A stretch of DNA of 64,000 bases from Paenibacillus sp. 1781tsa1 (GTDB lineage Bacteria; Bacillota; Bacilli; Paenibacillales; Paenibacillaceae): assembly GCF_024159265.1 (NCBI RefSeq), contig NZ_JAMYWY010000001.1, positions 2,294,001 through 2,358,000 of the forward strand. Reading direction: 5' to 3'. Every line of letters begins with the position of its first letter. Within the stretch, counting starts at the first letter, position 1. This document shows, in pieces, positions 35,337-44,539 of the stretch. A program made the position numbers and the translations under genes. The notes below the pieces were generated by a model. It searched no databases. It had not been told where the DNA came from and was given only the letters and a program-made list of their open reading frames with translations.

Positions 35337-36245
35337 GTGAAATCACGTGATCCACTAGCCGTATCGAAGCGTTCCGCATCCGTTATTCATGCGATGTTTC
35401 TATTCTATGCCATTGCCTGTATCGTGCCGATCCTGCTTGTCTTCTCCATCTCATTTTCGGACGAGACAACCGTAATTGCCAATGGATATAAGCTTATTCC
35501 AGAGAAATTCAGCCTGACGGCTTATGAGTTTCTGTTCAGAGATATGGATCAGATCATTCACTCGTATGGTATATCCTTTATCGTTACCGTTGTAGGTACC
35601 ATTACAAGTGTTGCGCTGACCGCATTGTATGCGTATCCGCTCTCACGGAGAGATCTGCCTTACCGAGGTTGGTTCGCCTTTTTCATCTTCTTCACGATGC
35701 TGTTCAATGGGGGGCTGGTACCTTGGTACCTGGTCTATGTCAACGTATTGGATCTGAAAAACTCCCTACTGGCACTCATTATGCCGCTACTGCTATCCCC
35801 ATTCTTTGTACTGGTCATGCGTACATTCTTCGCGAACTCCATTCCGGTGTCTATTCTGGAATCGGCTCGGATTGATGGTGCGGGAGAATTGAGAACGTTT
35901 GCACGTATCGTACTTCCGCTCTCTCTTCCCGTAATGGCAACCGTTGCGTTGTTCAGTACACTGAATTACTGGAATGACTGGTATCTTAGCATGATTTTTA
36001 TATCAGATAACCGGACGATCAGCCTTCAGTACCTTATGTACCGGACGCTGCTCGATATTCAATATTTAACAACCAACTCCAACGTCTCTTCACAGATTTC
36101 GTCGCAGGGTGGATTGCTCAATTTGCCTAACAAAACTCTGCAAATGGCAATGGCTGTGGTCGGTATTGGTCCAATTGTACTGGCATATCCGTTCTTCCAG
36201 CGTTATTTCATCAAAGGTCTTACAGTTGGCGCTGTGAAGGGATAA
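35337..36245 (+). CDS. ABC transporter permease, YtcP type (module B)
   Basis: 302 residues from GTG 35337, ten bases after AGAGGAGG; an in-frame TTG (35316) overlapping the previous stop is less well placed. Six predicted helices; EAA-type loop ILESARIDGAGELRTFARIV near residue 180; family-typical FNGGLVPWYLVYVNV and the C-terminal FIKGLTVGAVKG. Partner of the LplB-type permease immediately upstream. It needs an ATPase supplied from elsewhere. Confidence 0.92.
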   Translation: MKSRDPLAVSKRSASVIHAMFLFYAIACIVPILLVFSISFSDETTVIANGYKLIPEKFSLTAYEFLFRDMDQIIHSYGISFIVTVVGTITSVALTALYAYPLSRRDLPYRGWFAFFIFFTMLFNGGLVPWYLVYVNVLDLKNSLLALIMPLLLSPFFVLVMRTFFANSIPVSILESARIDGAGELRTFARIVLPLSLPVMATVALFSTLNYWNDWYLSMIFISDNRTISLQYLMYRTLLDIQYLTTNSNVSSQISSQGGLLNLPNKTLQMAMAVVGIGPIVLAYPFFQRYFIKGLTVGAVKG

Positions 36246-36378
36246 CTCTGAACCGGTTAGCGGAGTGGGCAAGGTAAATGAAGATGGACTGAAAGGGCAT
36301 ATACAGAAGTAGTTATCGGTTTAATTGTGAATTGGGGAATTCGGTTGTATGGTTCAACACATGACAGGAGGGGTTCAA

Positions 36379-37911
36379 TTGGTTAGATCATTAAAGGTAT
36401 GGTCACGCATGATGGCAACGGTTATGGCGCTGAGCCTGGTGCTGGCTGCTTGCTCATCAGACAAGGGTGGAACAACAACACCTGGCGCAGAAGGCGGAGG
36501 AGCAAGTGAAGGCGGGGGCAAACCCTATGAAGTGACACTGTTCTACCCAGGGACACCACAGAAGGATGTCGCTCTGGTGGAAGCCGAGATTAACAAAAAG
36601 ATGGAACCAAAGATCGGGGCCACGCTTAAGATCAATGCGATTGACTGGGGACAGTGGGATAACAAGCTGAATCTCATGATCTCCTCAGGTGAAAAATCAG
36701 ACATTATCTTCACAGCAGCTTGGCAGAACTACACGGTGAATGTAGCTAAAGGCGCATTCTTGCCATTGAATGATCTGCTTGATGAATATGGTCAGGATAT
36801 CAAGAAAAACCTGGACCCTGCCTTTCTGGAAGGTTCCCAGGTGGACGGCGTGAATTACGGGGTTCCTACGAATAAGGAACTCGCTGCCACACGTGGTGTG
36901 TTGGTACGTAAAGATCTGGCTGACAAGTATAAGCTGGACCTGACAGCCGTAAAAACTTGGGCTGATCTGGAGCCCCTGCTCAAAACAATCAAGGAAAACG
37001 AGCCATCCATCACACCATTCTATATGTCCAATACCAACGGTAACGGGCTGTTGGAAAATCTGGATTGGGATTATCTCGGTGATGCTTCCGTACCTGGAGT
37101 CATCTCCAAAACAGCAGGCGGAACAACGGTGCTGAATGAAGTAGAGACCCCTGAATTCAAAGAAGCGGCTGAACTCGCTCGCAAGTGGTATCAAGCAGGA
37201 TATATCAACAGTGATGCTGCTACGTCCAATGTGTTCCCGAAAGACCAGGCGAAGGCTGGAAAAGCGTTTCTCTGGACAGATGGCATGAAGCCAGGCAAGG
37301 ATAAAGAAGAAGAAGGGTATGTGGGTTTCCCACTGACTCAGATTGAGATGACACAGCCGACAATCACGACGGGTGATGCATCTGGAGCGATGCTTGCGAT
37401 CTCCCGTTCTTCCGAGCAACCGGAGAAAGCGATGCAGGTCATTAACCTGCTGCATTCCGACAAGGAAATTAACAACTTGCTGAACTTCGGAATTGAAGGC
37501 ACCCATTATGTGAAAAAAGACGGACAGGATAATATCATTACTCTCCCTGAAGGCGTAGATGCCAACAGTCGTACCTACAATCCAGGTGCCCAGTGGCAGC
37601 TTGGTAACCAGTTCCTGAACTTCCTCTGGGATAATGAAGATCCGCAGAAGTGGGAAAAGTTCAAAGAATTTAACGCCAAAGGTGTGAAGTCCCCAGCACT
37701 GGGCTTTACATTCAACAGTCAATCTGTCAAAAATGAAATTGCTGCGGTCAACAACGTGAACAAACAGTTCAAGCCGGGCATGACATCGGGCGCCGTTGAT
37801 CCGAATGAGATGATTCCGAAATATCTGGAGAAATTGAAAGCAGCGGGAATTGATAAAATTATTGCAGCCAAACAGGAACAACTCGATGCATTCCTTGCCA
37901 AAAGTAAATAA
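36379..37911 (+). CDS. ABC transporter substrate-binding lipoprotein (module B)
   Basis: 510 residues from TTG 36379, which sits five bases after AGGAGGGG; in-frame ATGs at 36349 and 36361 lack a site. The signal peptide ends in lipobox LAAC with Cys25, followed by a Gly/Thr/Ser-rich linker. The mature part (EVTLFYPGTPQKDVALVEAE, KSDIIFTAAWQNY, GVPTNKELAATRGVLVRKDL) resembles the large LplA/YtcQ-type extracellular solute-binding proteins. These bind complex oligosaccharides or similar solutes. Its position last in the operon is unusual, since modules A and C have the lipoprotein before the permeases. A terminator follows. Confidence 0.9.
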   Translation: MVRSLKVWSRMMATVMALSLVLAACSSDKGGTTTPGAEGGGASEGGGKPYEVTLFYPGTPQKDVALVEAEINKKMEPKIGATLKINAIDWGQWDNKLNLMISSGEKSDIIFTAAWQNYTVNVAKGAFLPLNDLLDEYGQDIKKNLDPAFLEGSQVDGVNYGVPTNKELAATRGVLVRKDLADKYKLDLTAVKTWADLEPLLKTIKENEPSITPFYMSNTNGNGLLENLDWDYLGDASVPGVISKTAGGTTVLNEVETPEFKEAAELARKWYQAGYINSDAATSNVFPKDQAKAGKAFLWTDGMKPGKDKEEEGYVGFPLTQIEMTQPTITTGDASGAMLAISRSSEQPEKAMQVINLLHSDKEINNLLNFGIEGTHYVKKDGQDNIITLPEGVDANSRTYNPGAQWQLGNQFLNFLWDNEDPQKWEKFKEFNAKGVKSPALGFTFNSQSVKNEIAAVNNVNKQFKPGMTSGAVDPNEMIPKYLEKLKAAGIDKIIAAKQEQLDAFLAKSK

Positions 37912-37966
37912 TCATTAGCTATGGGACTTGTGATCTACAAGCTCTTGTCGGTGGCAAATATGGAGG

Positions 37967-38000
37967 ACGTTTTCGGTAAACAACCGAAGACGTTCTTTTT
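37967..38000 (+). terminator. Terminator of module B
   Basis: ACGTTTTCGGT (37967-37977) pairs with ACCGAAGACGT (37983-37993) with one wobble, followed by TCTTTTTATTG. Confidence 0.85.
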
Positions 38001-38047
38001 ATTGTTGTTTTTTTGATTTGGATTGTTAATCATAATTAGGAAAAATA

Positions 38048-38056
38048 TGATATAAT
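38048..38056 (+). promoter_or_regulatory. Extended -10 promoter of the 38083 gene
   Basis: TGATATAAT is a consensus extended -10. No good -35 lies at 17 bases, which extended -10 promoters tolerate. It is 27 bases before the GTG start, implying a very short leader. Confidence 0.55.
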
Positions 38057-38082
38057 CAGGTGGTTGATTAGGGGGTGTTCGT

Positions 38083-38781
38083 GTGTCGAGGACCAGACTT
38101 GTGTTCTCCGGGGCTTTATTGCTATTTGCTATCATCTTTACATTTAACCATCATCTTGGTTTTTCTGTTGGAGATACAATGCTGTCAGCAATAGGTATAT
38201 CACCGTATACTACATCTTATTTGAGTGGTGTACATATCACACTTTTCTTCGGATTGGGGATCTTCGCCTGTGGCTTTTATCTTACTCGCAAAGAGATTGG
38301 TCGGTCGTTTCCGGGACTTGCAAAAGGGTTGTGGATTGTTGTTCTCGCTCTTGTTCTCAGTTACTCGTACATGACGGATAAATTCATGTATATAGCCAAT
38401 TGGGGAGCTAAAGGCATAGATGCAGTATCCTATGTACAGAATGCAAGCTCTTGTACCTTTAACGTGTTGAAGACGGGGGAGACCCGAGCAACCTGTGACC
38501 TGACACTCAAAAATTACGGCAGAGATCCCGTATCCGCTGTGTTATTGCCTGATCTCGCACGCAGTTATAAGTTCAAGGACGATCCGCTATTGGAAGCCTT
38601 GCGGTCTGTCCAATTAGGGCCAGTACATGTTGAGATTGAACCCCATGGAACGTTTACAGGGAAATTGGAGTTTTACGGGAAAGCGGAATCCCCGCTGTAC
38701 GTTAGTGGGAAACTTAAGGATATTGTGCTGGATGTAGGGGTGGATGGAGCGAATACGGTGTTTGATTACGATATGCCATAG
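38083..38781 (+). CDS. Membrane protein of unknown function
   Basis: 232 residues from GTG 38083, with AGGGGGTG five bases upstream. Three predicted N-terminal helices (~5-22, ~50-68 and ~80-98) precede an extracytoplasmic-type domain of about 130 residues with two cysteines (SSCTFNVLKTGETRATCDL), possibly a disulfide. The domain reads like a beta-sandwich with conserved-looking ends (PHGTFTGKLEFYGKAE, NTVFDYDMP). I do not recognise the family. It has its own promoter and lies between terminators at 37967 and 38881, so it is transcribed alone. Confidence 0.75.
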   Translation: MSRTRLVFSGALLLFAIIFTFNHHLGFSVGDTMLSAIGISPYTTSYLSGVHITLFFGLGIFACGFYLTRKEIGRSFPGLAKGLWIVVLALVLSYSYMTDKFMYIANWGAKGIDAVSYVQNASSCTFNVLKTGETRATCDLTLKNYGRDPVSAVLLPDLARSYKFKDDPLLEALRSVQLGPVHVEIEPHGTFTGKLEFYGKAESPLYVSGKLKDIVLDVGVDGANTVFDYDMP

Positions 38782-38880
38782 TTGATATTTTTATAGAAAA
38801 AAAGAATAATTACATAAACAGATGTGGAATAAGGCTAATCTAGATAGAACGTTCAAAGAGATATACTAAAATCAGATTGA

Positions 38881-38906
38881 GAGCTGGCTAATGGCTGGCT
38901 CTTTTT
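38881..38906 (+). terminator. Terminator after the unknown membrane protein gene
   Basis: GAGCTGGC (38881-38888) pairs with GCTGGCTC through two wobbles, followed by TTTTTG. Confidence 0.65.
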
Positions 38907-38963
38907 GTGCGTGGAAGTTGCAATTAGTGCTGAAATATTGGTTTTATCTCCTTTCCCCTTCAA

Positions 38964-38979
38964 TTGGTAACGCTTACGC
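38964..38979. promoter_or_regulatory. cre-like site upstream of module C
   Basis: TTGGTAACGCTTACGC fits the 16-base cre consensus at 14 positions. It lies about 115 bases before the module C kinase start; CcpA control of galactan use would be expected. Confidence 0.4.
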
Positions 38980-39079
38980 TAGATAATGAATTGGTTTGTC
39001 TCAAAAAAATAGTTTGTCTTTACCGCTTACATCATTACAATTAATGTCACGACAAATTAAGACAAGGTGAGATGAAAAG

Positions 39080-40849
39080 ATGTCATATCGGACAAACCTG
39101 TTTTCCAAAATGGTCATTCTTATTCTGATTATGCTGATTCCTGTAGTGCTTCTGTACTGGTACTCTAATCACAAAACAACAGCTGTTCTCAGAGATGAGT
39201 TGAATCGATCAAATAGTAACCAGCTTGAATTTTTCCAAAATCAAGTGAACACAAACATCGAACTGTTATCCTCATGGCCGAATCTGCTCATACATGATCC
39301 TGATATTGCCAGCTTCCGGCGAATCTATGCGGACAGTAACTACTTTGACCTGGATGCAATCAACCTGGTCAAACGTATTCAGAATAAGCTGAGTATTCAG
39401 GAAAGCTCATCCAATTGGGCCACGAAATTATATCTGTATTCTCCTTCGCTGGGTAGGGTGGTTTCCGAAAGGGATGCACGTTCTTACGATAAACAAGCGC
39501 TAAGGGAGAATATCAGTTCCGGCTGGGATGTACGCAAAATTCAGGATGGGGAAGATGATCGGTTCATGTTTAGCTGGATTACTGTATCTCCGTACGGCAT
39601 TAAAGACCCGGCTAATAATGCGGAAACGATTATTAAACTGGAGTTTGATAGTGACAACATTCGGGATATGCTCGACAAATTCAAGGATGATGGCAGACAT
39701 GATCCATTCTACTTCCGAGAAGAGTCGGGGGTTATCTATAATCGGACTTCAGATCGTTCATTAACGAATCAGCTGATGGAAGAACTGTCCGTGCATAAAC
39801 TTCAGGACGTTGATAATCGTACAGTAGTGATCGGGGACGAGCCTTACATGGTTAACACCGTAAAATCCAGTACAACAGGCTGGTATTTGGTGGACTATAT
39901 GCCTCTGTCAGATATTCTGAAGCCCATTCATCAATCAAACATGCTGTTCTATTCTTCCATGATTTGTTTGTTGTTGATGAGTTTTGGTGTGGCGTACTTG
40001 TTATATGTACAGGTGCAGGTACCAGTGAAACAACTCATTCGCGGGTTCCAGCGGTTGAAGCAGGAAGATTATTCAGTGAGGATTAAGCCGAAGGGCCGCA
40101 ATGAATTCAGTTTCCTGTCTGAACGGTTCAACTTGATGGTGGAGCAGATCCAGCAGTTGTTTGAACACGTTTACCTGGAACAGATACATGTGCGTGAAGC
40201 CCGGTTGAAGCAGCTGCAATCGCAGATTAACCCGCACTTCTTCTATAATTGTTTCTCCTTCATTACGAGTATGGCGAAGCTAAAGCGTATGGATGCGGTT
40301 GTGGCGATGTCGCATAACCTCTCCCGATATTATCGGTATACGACAAGACAGGAGCGGGACGTGGTACCGTTGACAGAAGAGATTGAATTTGTCAGCTGTT
40401 ATCTGGAGATCCAACGGATGCGTATGGACCGGATTCATTACAAGATTGATCTGTCTGATGAGATGTTGAGACAGGAGGTACCGCCCCTAATCGTGCAACC
40501 ACTGGTGGAGAATGCGGTAATTCACGGTATTGAAGCGGATGCGGAAGCCGGAGAAATAAGAGTTTCTGGGGAAAAACAGGGCGGTGTCATGGTTCTTGTG
40601 GTTGAAGATGATGGGCAAGGCATGACACAGGAGGCACGTGAGGCGCTTCTGAATAAGCTCAGGGGAACAATGGATCAGGAGATGGGCTGTGGCCTGTGGA
40701 ATGTGAATCAGAGACTCCAGCTTCGATATGGGGAGCAGGCAGGGCTTGATATAACGGAATCGGAACTTGGTGGATTACGGGTAACACTATCGTGGCCTGC
40801 CGAGAGGGAACTTCTCCCAGATAGCCAAGATAGCATCGAGAACATGTGA
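39080..40849 (+). CDS. YesM-type sensor histidine kinase (module C)
   Basis: 589 residues. Helices at ~10-28 and ~288-310 flank the extracellular sensor. A HAMP-like segment (VPVKQLIRGFQRLKQEDY) leads to phospho-acceptor His386 in QSQINPHFFYNCF. N box QPLVENAVIHG, G1 box VEDDGQGMTQE and G2-like CGLWNVNQRLQL are all present. AAGGTGAG precedes the ATG. The response regulator gene begins 56 bases downstream. By position it should sense galactan-derived oligosaccharides. Confidence 0.92.
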   Translation: MSYRTNLFSKMVILILIMLIPVVLLYWYSNHKTTAVLRDELNRSNSNQLEFFQNQVNTNIELLSSWPNLLIHDPDIASFRRIYADSNYFDLDAINLVKRIQNKLSIQESSSNWATKLYLYSPSLGRVVSERDARSYDKQALRENISSGWDVRKIQDGEDDRFMFSWITVSPYGIKDPANNAETIIKLEFDSDNIRDMLDKFKDDGRHDPFYFREESGVIYNRTSDRSLTNQLMEELSVHKLQDVDNRTVVIGDEPYMVNTVKSSTTGWYLVDYMPLSDILKPIHQSNMLFYSSMICLLLMSFGVAYLLYVQVQVPVKQLIRGFQRLKQEDYSVRIKPKGRNEFSFLSERFNLMVEQIQQLFEHVYLEQIHVREARLKQLQSQINPHFFYNCFSFITSMAKLKRMDAVVAMSHNLSRYYRYTTRQERDVVPLTEEIEFVSCYLEIQRMRMDRIHYKIDLSDEMLRQEVPPLIVQPLVENAVIHGIEADAEAGEIRVSGEKQGGVMVLVVEDDGQGMTQEAREALLNKLRGTMDQEMGCGLWNVNQRLQLRYGEQAGLDITESELGGLRVTLSWPAERELLPDSQDSIENM

Positions 40850-40905
40850 GAGCATGGTGGGAAATTGAACTTAGTGCATAACGAACGAGATAGGGAGTGA
40901 CTTGC

Positions 40906-42534
40906 TTGATAGATATACTGCTAGTAGATGATGAAACGTATGTAACAGAAAGTCTGGAACTTACGATCCCCTGGGGAGAGCTTGGAGTAACGACTGTGCT
41001 TCGTGCCGCTTCCGGTAAGGAAGCGCTGGAGATTATGGAGGAAAATGCAGTGGATATCGTGGTGACCGATATTCGCATGCCTGGCATGTCCGGACTGGAT
41101 CTGATTGCAGAGGTAAGCAAACGTTGGTCCCATATTCGCTGTATCTTGCTGACCGGTCACAGTGATTTTACTTATGCGAAGAAAGCGATTCAATTGCAGG
41201 CAGCGGATTATATTCTGAAACCTGTAAACGATGATGAATTTATGAGTTCCGTATCGGCAGCCATCACATCTCTTCGCGATGAGTGGGATGAATTCGATAA
41301 ATATCACCGGCTCTTATACAGTCGGAAGTCTGATTATAAAATTTTACGTGAAAATCTGATGCATGATCTGCTGCTGGGGCGTGAGATCACGGCGCGGGCA
41401 CTTCGGGAACAACTGCAACAATATGAGATTCATATTGACCCGGAACAATCGGCTGTGATGATGCTGATTCGCCTTACAGGACGTTTCTCATCAATGGACC
41501 AGCAGTCTCTGGATCTGATGGATTTTGCGGTAGGTAATATTGCAGAGGAAGTACTCGGAGAGCAATTTAACGTGTGGTTTGGTCGCGGACCCCATGAGTG
41601 TCTGGTGATGTTTTTGCAAAATCAAGAACAGATCGAAGCTCCGCAGATGGACTTGGAGACGTTGAGAAGCTCAGCTGAAACTTTCCGTGAGCATGTCATT
41701 CGATATTTACAGGGAGATCTGTCCATGGTCGTTACACCGTCATTTCCCTTTAATGAGTTGACAGCAGCTTATCGAAAAAGTCTGGGTTCCCTTGTCCTTT
41801 CAGGACCGGAAGAACACAAGATTATATATATGGACATGGATCAGGCACTCGGCAAAAGATCTGAGAATGATGCGACCCAGGCGCTCGAAGAGTTGTACAA
41901 ACCGCCTGTACTTCCGCAATTGCTTGAGACTAAGCAATGGGAAGCGGCGGCACGCAAGCTGAACACGGTCTTTGACGCGGCAGAACAGGTACGATTGTCC
42001 CGAGAACATGTGTATGAGATGTATCTGTCGGTAACCAATGCATTCATGTATATCGCCCATAAACAGGGGCATCTGGTGCATGAGATTGATCATGCGGGAT
42101 TTGATCTGCTCCTTGCCCATCAGTTGATTCAATCACCCGAGAAGCTGCGGCGTTGGGCCACCGAGATGCTGGCGAAGCTTCAGGAAGAGTTGTCCGATCA
42201 GGAGGGTGTGCAGAGCCGCAGACATGTGATCAAGCAGGTTCAGGAGCTGGTGACAAGTGATACGGGACAGGATCTGTCGGTGAAGATGATTGCGGACAAG
42301 GTATATTTGCACCCCGTATACCTATCAAAAATCTACAAGGCAGAGACAGGGGAAGGTCTTGGGGACTACATGATTCGGATGCGCATGGAACGCGCGCTAT
42401 ATCTGCTTAAGAATAGCAACAAAAAAATATACGAGATTACGAGTGAACTTGGCTATCAGAATCCGCAATATTTCAGCAAAATGTTCAAAAAACATTATGG
42501 TATGACACCCAATGAATTTCGGGATCAGGCATAA
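40906..42534 (+). CDS. YesN-type AraC response regulator (module C)
   Basis: 542 residues from TTG 40906, six bases after AGGGAGTG; an in-frame GTG (40897) is too close to that site. The receiver domain has Asp8-Asp9, phospho-acceptor Asp55 (VVTDIRMPGMSG) and Lys in YILKPVNDDE. The C-terminal AraC HTH pair is LSVKMIADKVYLHPVYLSKI and KIYEITSELGYQNPQYFSKM, ending KKHYGMTPNEFR. Likely activates the lipoprotein, permease and galactanase genes that follow. Confidence 0.92.
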   Translation: MIDILLVDDETYVTESLELTIPWGELGVTTVLRAASGKEALEIMEENAVDIVVTDIRMPGMSGLDLIAEVSKRWSHIRCILLTGHSDFTYAKKAIQLQAADYILKPVNDDEFMSSVSAAITSLRDEWDEFDKYHRLLYSRKSDYKILRENLMHDLLLGREITARALREQLQQYEIHIDPEQSAVMMLIRLTGRFSSMDQQSLDLMDFAVGNIAEEVLGEQFNVWFGRGPHECLVMFLQNQEQIEAPQMDLETLRSSAETFREHVIRYLQGDLSMVVTPSFPFNELTAAYRKSLGSLVLSGPEEHKIIYMDMDQALGKRSENDATQALEELYKPPVLPQLLETKQWEAAARKLNTVFDAAEQVRLSREHVYEMYLSVTNAFMYIAHKQGHLVHEIDHAGFDLLLAHQLIQSPEKLRRWATEMLAKLQEELSDQEGVQSRRHVIKQVQELVTSDTGQDLSVKMIADKVYLHPVYLSKIYKAETGEGLGDYMIRMRMERALYLLKNSNKKIYEITSELGYQNPQYFSKMFKKHYGMTPNEFRDQA

Positions 42535-42594
42535 TTACAACAACATTCCAGAATATAGGTTGGCAAAGGTGCAGAAATCTTGATTTCGTATCAT

Positions 42595-42622
42595 AGGCTC
42601 AAAGGCCTGGTCAGCCTATAAT
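42595..42622 (+). promoter_or_regulatory. Promoter with inverted repeat before the module C lipoprotein
   Basis: TAGGCT (about 42594-42599) and AGCCTA (about 42613-42618) form an inverted repeat whose right arm touches TATAAT (42617-42622). There is no good -35. A weak promoter with adjacent symmetry suggests an activator-dependent start, possibly for the module C regulator. Inference only. Confidence 0.35.
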
Positions 42623-42657
42623 GAAAGGGTAACCAAAACGATTTAAGGGGGAACAAC

Positions 42658-44349
42658 ATGAGAGCGCAATCAACAAAAAAGAGATTCTTGACGCTTCTCG
42701 CTACAACGCTGAGTCTAACTGTCGTTCTTGCAGGATGTTCAGGCGGCAGTGGGGGCGGAGATAGTGCAACACCAAGTACATCTGGAACCCAAAACGAATA
42801 CAAAGAAAAGTATGATCCGGAAGTAACCATTACAACAGCATGGGGAATCGATCCTGAGCTGAAGTTTAAAAATGGCGAATCCATGGAAAATAACGTGGCA
42901 ACCAAGTGGGCCAAGGAAAAATTCGGGATTAATGTCAGCGCGCTCTGGTCAGTAACAGACACAAACAGTGCGTTTGCAACTAAACTTCGTCTGGCTATGT
43001 CTTCTGGACAGGAAATGCCAGATATCGTGACGATTGGTAGTGCGGACAATCTCGTTGCTCAAGACTTGATCGACTCTGGCATGTACGAAGAAGTCGGTCC
43101 ACTGTTCGACAAATATGCTTCAGACACATGGAAAAAAGCGATGGAGCAAGATCCAAACGTATGGAACCAATATAGTCGTGATGGCAAAAGAATGGGTATC
43201 CCTGTTCTGGACTACGCATACAACAATGATTACTTGCTCTGGATTCGCCAGGATTGGCTGGACAAGCTGAATCTGAAAGCACCAAAAACAATCGATGAGC
43301 TGGAAACCGTTATGGAAGCATTCAAAAACAATAACCCGGACGGCTTGGCTCCTGAAAAAGTCACTCCGCTCAGCGTTGGTTTCAAAACATCCATGAACAC
43401 ATGGATGGGAGATGTATCCTGGATCTTTGGTGCATATGGCACCTTACCTCAACAATGGAATCTGGCTTCGGATGGCAAGCTCGAGTATGGCTCCATTAAT
43501 CCAGGCATGAAGCAAGGTCTGACCAAATTGAGCGAATGGCTCAAAAAAGGATATATCCCGCAGGAAGCAGCTCTATGGGATGAGAACAAAACAGCAGAGC
43601 CAGCAGTTGCAGGAACTGCCGGCATTATTCCAGGACCTTACTGGATGAGTGGATGGCCACTTCTTGATACCGTGAAAAATGTACCGAGTGCGGTATGGAA
43701 ACCGATTGAAATTCCTACCGGTCCTGAAGGCAAAGCGATGCGTCACGGAACACAGTTCGTTAATGGTGTTACATTGATCAAAAAAGATATGGCACACCCA
43801 GAAGCATTCTTTACGTATCAGAACTACCTGTTCGACAATTATGCAGATCCGGCACCAGGCAGCCCTTATGATAACGGTTTGTTTGCAGGTTATGACTATC
43901 AATTGGATGCAAATGGAAAACAAATGCCGATTGACCAGATCGAAGGCGGATACGTGAACGTTGTACGTTATTTGCTTGTTCGCGACGGTGCTCGTATTCC
44001 AGATGCCCAGATGAAAGCACTTCTGAACTTAGCGGATGGCAAAGAGCCTGAAACGAAGCTTGAGAAAGATGTTGCTGTCAATTACGGTAAAGAAACTCCT
44101 GCTGCAGCGAAAGTGTTACTGAGCCAAGAAGAAATTTCCTTCAAAAACATGTTCACAGGTCCAACAACACAGACGATGAAATCCAAGCTGGACTATCTGA
44201 ACAAAATCGAGAATCAGGCATTTAACGAAATTATCTATGGCAAAAATCCGGCTGATGCGTTTGATACCTTTGTACAAACGTGGAAATCGGGTGGCGGTGA
44301 CCAAATCACGCAAGAGGTTAACGAATGGTATGACAGTGTGAAAAAATAG
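42658..44349 (+). CDS. ABC transporter substrate-binding lipoprotein, LplA-like (module C)
   Basis: 563 residues. Signal peptide with lipobox LAGC (Cys27) and a Gly/Ser-rich linker. The mature part has the features of large LplA-type binding proteins: VTITTAWGIDPELKFKNGES, GQEMPDIVTIGSADNLV, NDYLLWIRQDWLDKLNLKAP and the C-terminal NAFNEIIYGKNP-like ending. The ATG follows AAGGGGGAACAAC. A strong hairpin follows directly, so this gene can be made in excess over the permeases. With GH53 and GH42 genes in the module, galacto-oligosaccharides are the probable ligand (inference). Confidence 0.92.
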   Translation: MRAQSTKKRFLTLLATTLSLTVVLAGCSGGSGGGDSATPSTSGTQNEYKEKYDPEVTITTAWGIDPELKFKNGESMENNVATKWAKEKFGINVSALWSVTDTNSAFATKLRLAMSSGQEMPDIVTIGSADNLVAQDLIDSGMYEEVGPLFDKYASDTWKKAMEQDPNVWNQYSRDGKRMGIPVLDYAYNNDYLLWIRQDWLDKLNLKAPKTIDELETVMEAFKNNNPDGLAPEKVTPLSVGFKTSMNTWMGDVSWIFGAYGTLPQQWNLASDGKLEYGSINPGMKQGLTKLSEWLKKGYIPQEAALWDENKTAEPAVAGTAGIIPGPYWMSGWPLLDTVKNVPSAVWKPIEIPTGPEGKAMRHGTQFVNGVTLIKKDMAHPEAFFTYQNYLFDNYADPAPGSPYDNGLFAGYDYQLDANGKQMPIDQIEGGYVNVVRYLLVRDGARIPDAQMKALLNLADGKEPETKLEKDVAVNYGKETPAAAKVLLSQEEISFKNMFTGPTTQTMKSKLDYLNKIENQAFNEIIYGKNPADAFDTFVQTWKSGGGDQITQEVNEWYDSVKK

Positions 44350-44357
44350 TTACAAGC

Positions 44358-44391
44358 AGCGCTCAGACGACTAACGTCTGGGCGCTTTTTT
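44358..44391 (+). terminator. Terminator after the module C lipoprotein gene
   Basis: AGCGCTCAGACG (44358-44369) pairs with CGTCTGGGCGCT (44375-44386, one wobble), followed by TTTTTTG. Confidence 0.85.
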
Positions 44392-44473
44392 GTGTTTATT
44401 CAAGCTGAGGCAAAGTGGTTGAATTTGTGCCATTTATATTGCTTTTATGTGCTGTTTGGACCCCGTAAAAGGT

Positions 44474-44482
44474 TGATATAAT
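44474..44482 (+). promoter_or_regulatory. Extended -10 promoter before the module C permeases
   Basis: TGATATAAT is a consensus extended -10, 58 bases before the LplB-type permease start and just after the strong terminator at 44358. The permease-hydrolase genes may therefore have their own start. Confidence 0.45.
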
Positions 44483-44539
44483 CGCATTATAAGCCACTCA
44501 GGGAGTACTTGAGTAGGAAGAAATACAGGGGGAGCAATC

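Noticed and set aside
36697..37881. 394-codon minus-strand frame
   Set aside because: Antisense to the module B lipoprotein gene, whose signal peptide and lipobox are clear; no start signal or recognisable domain.
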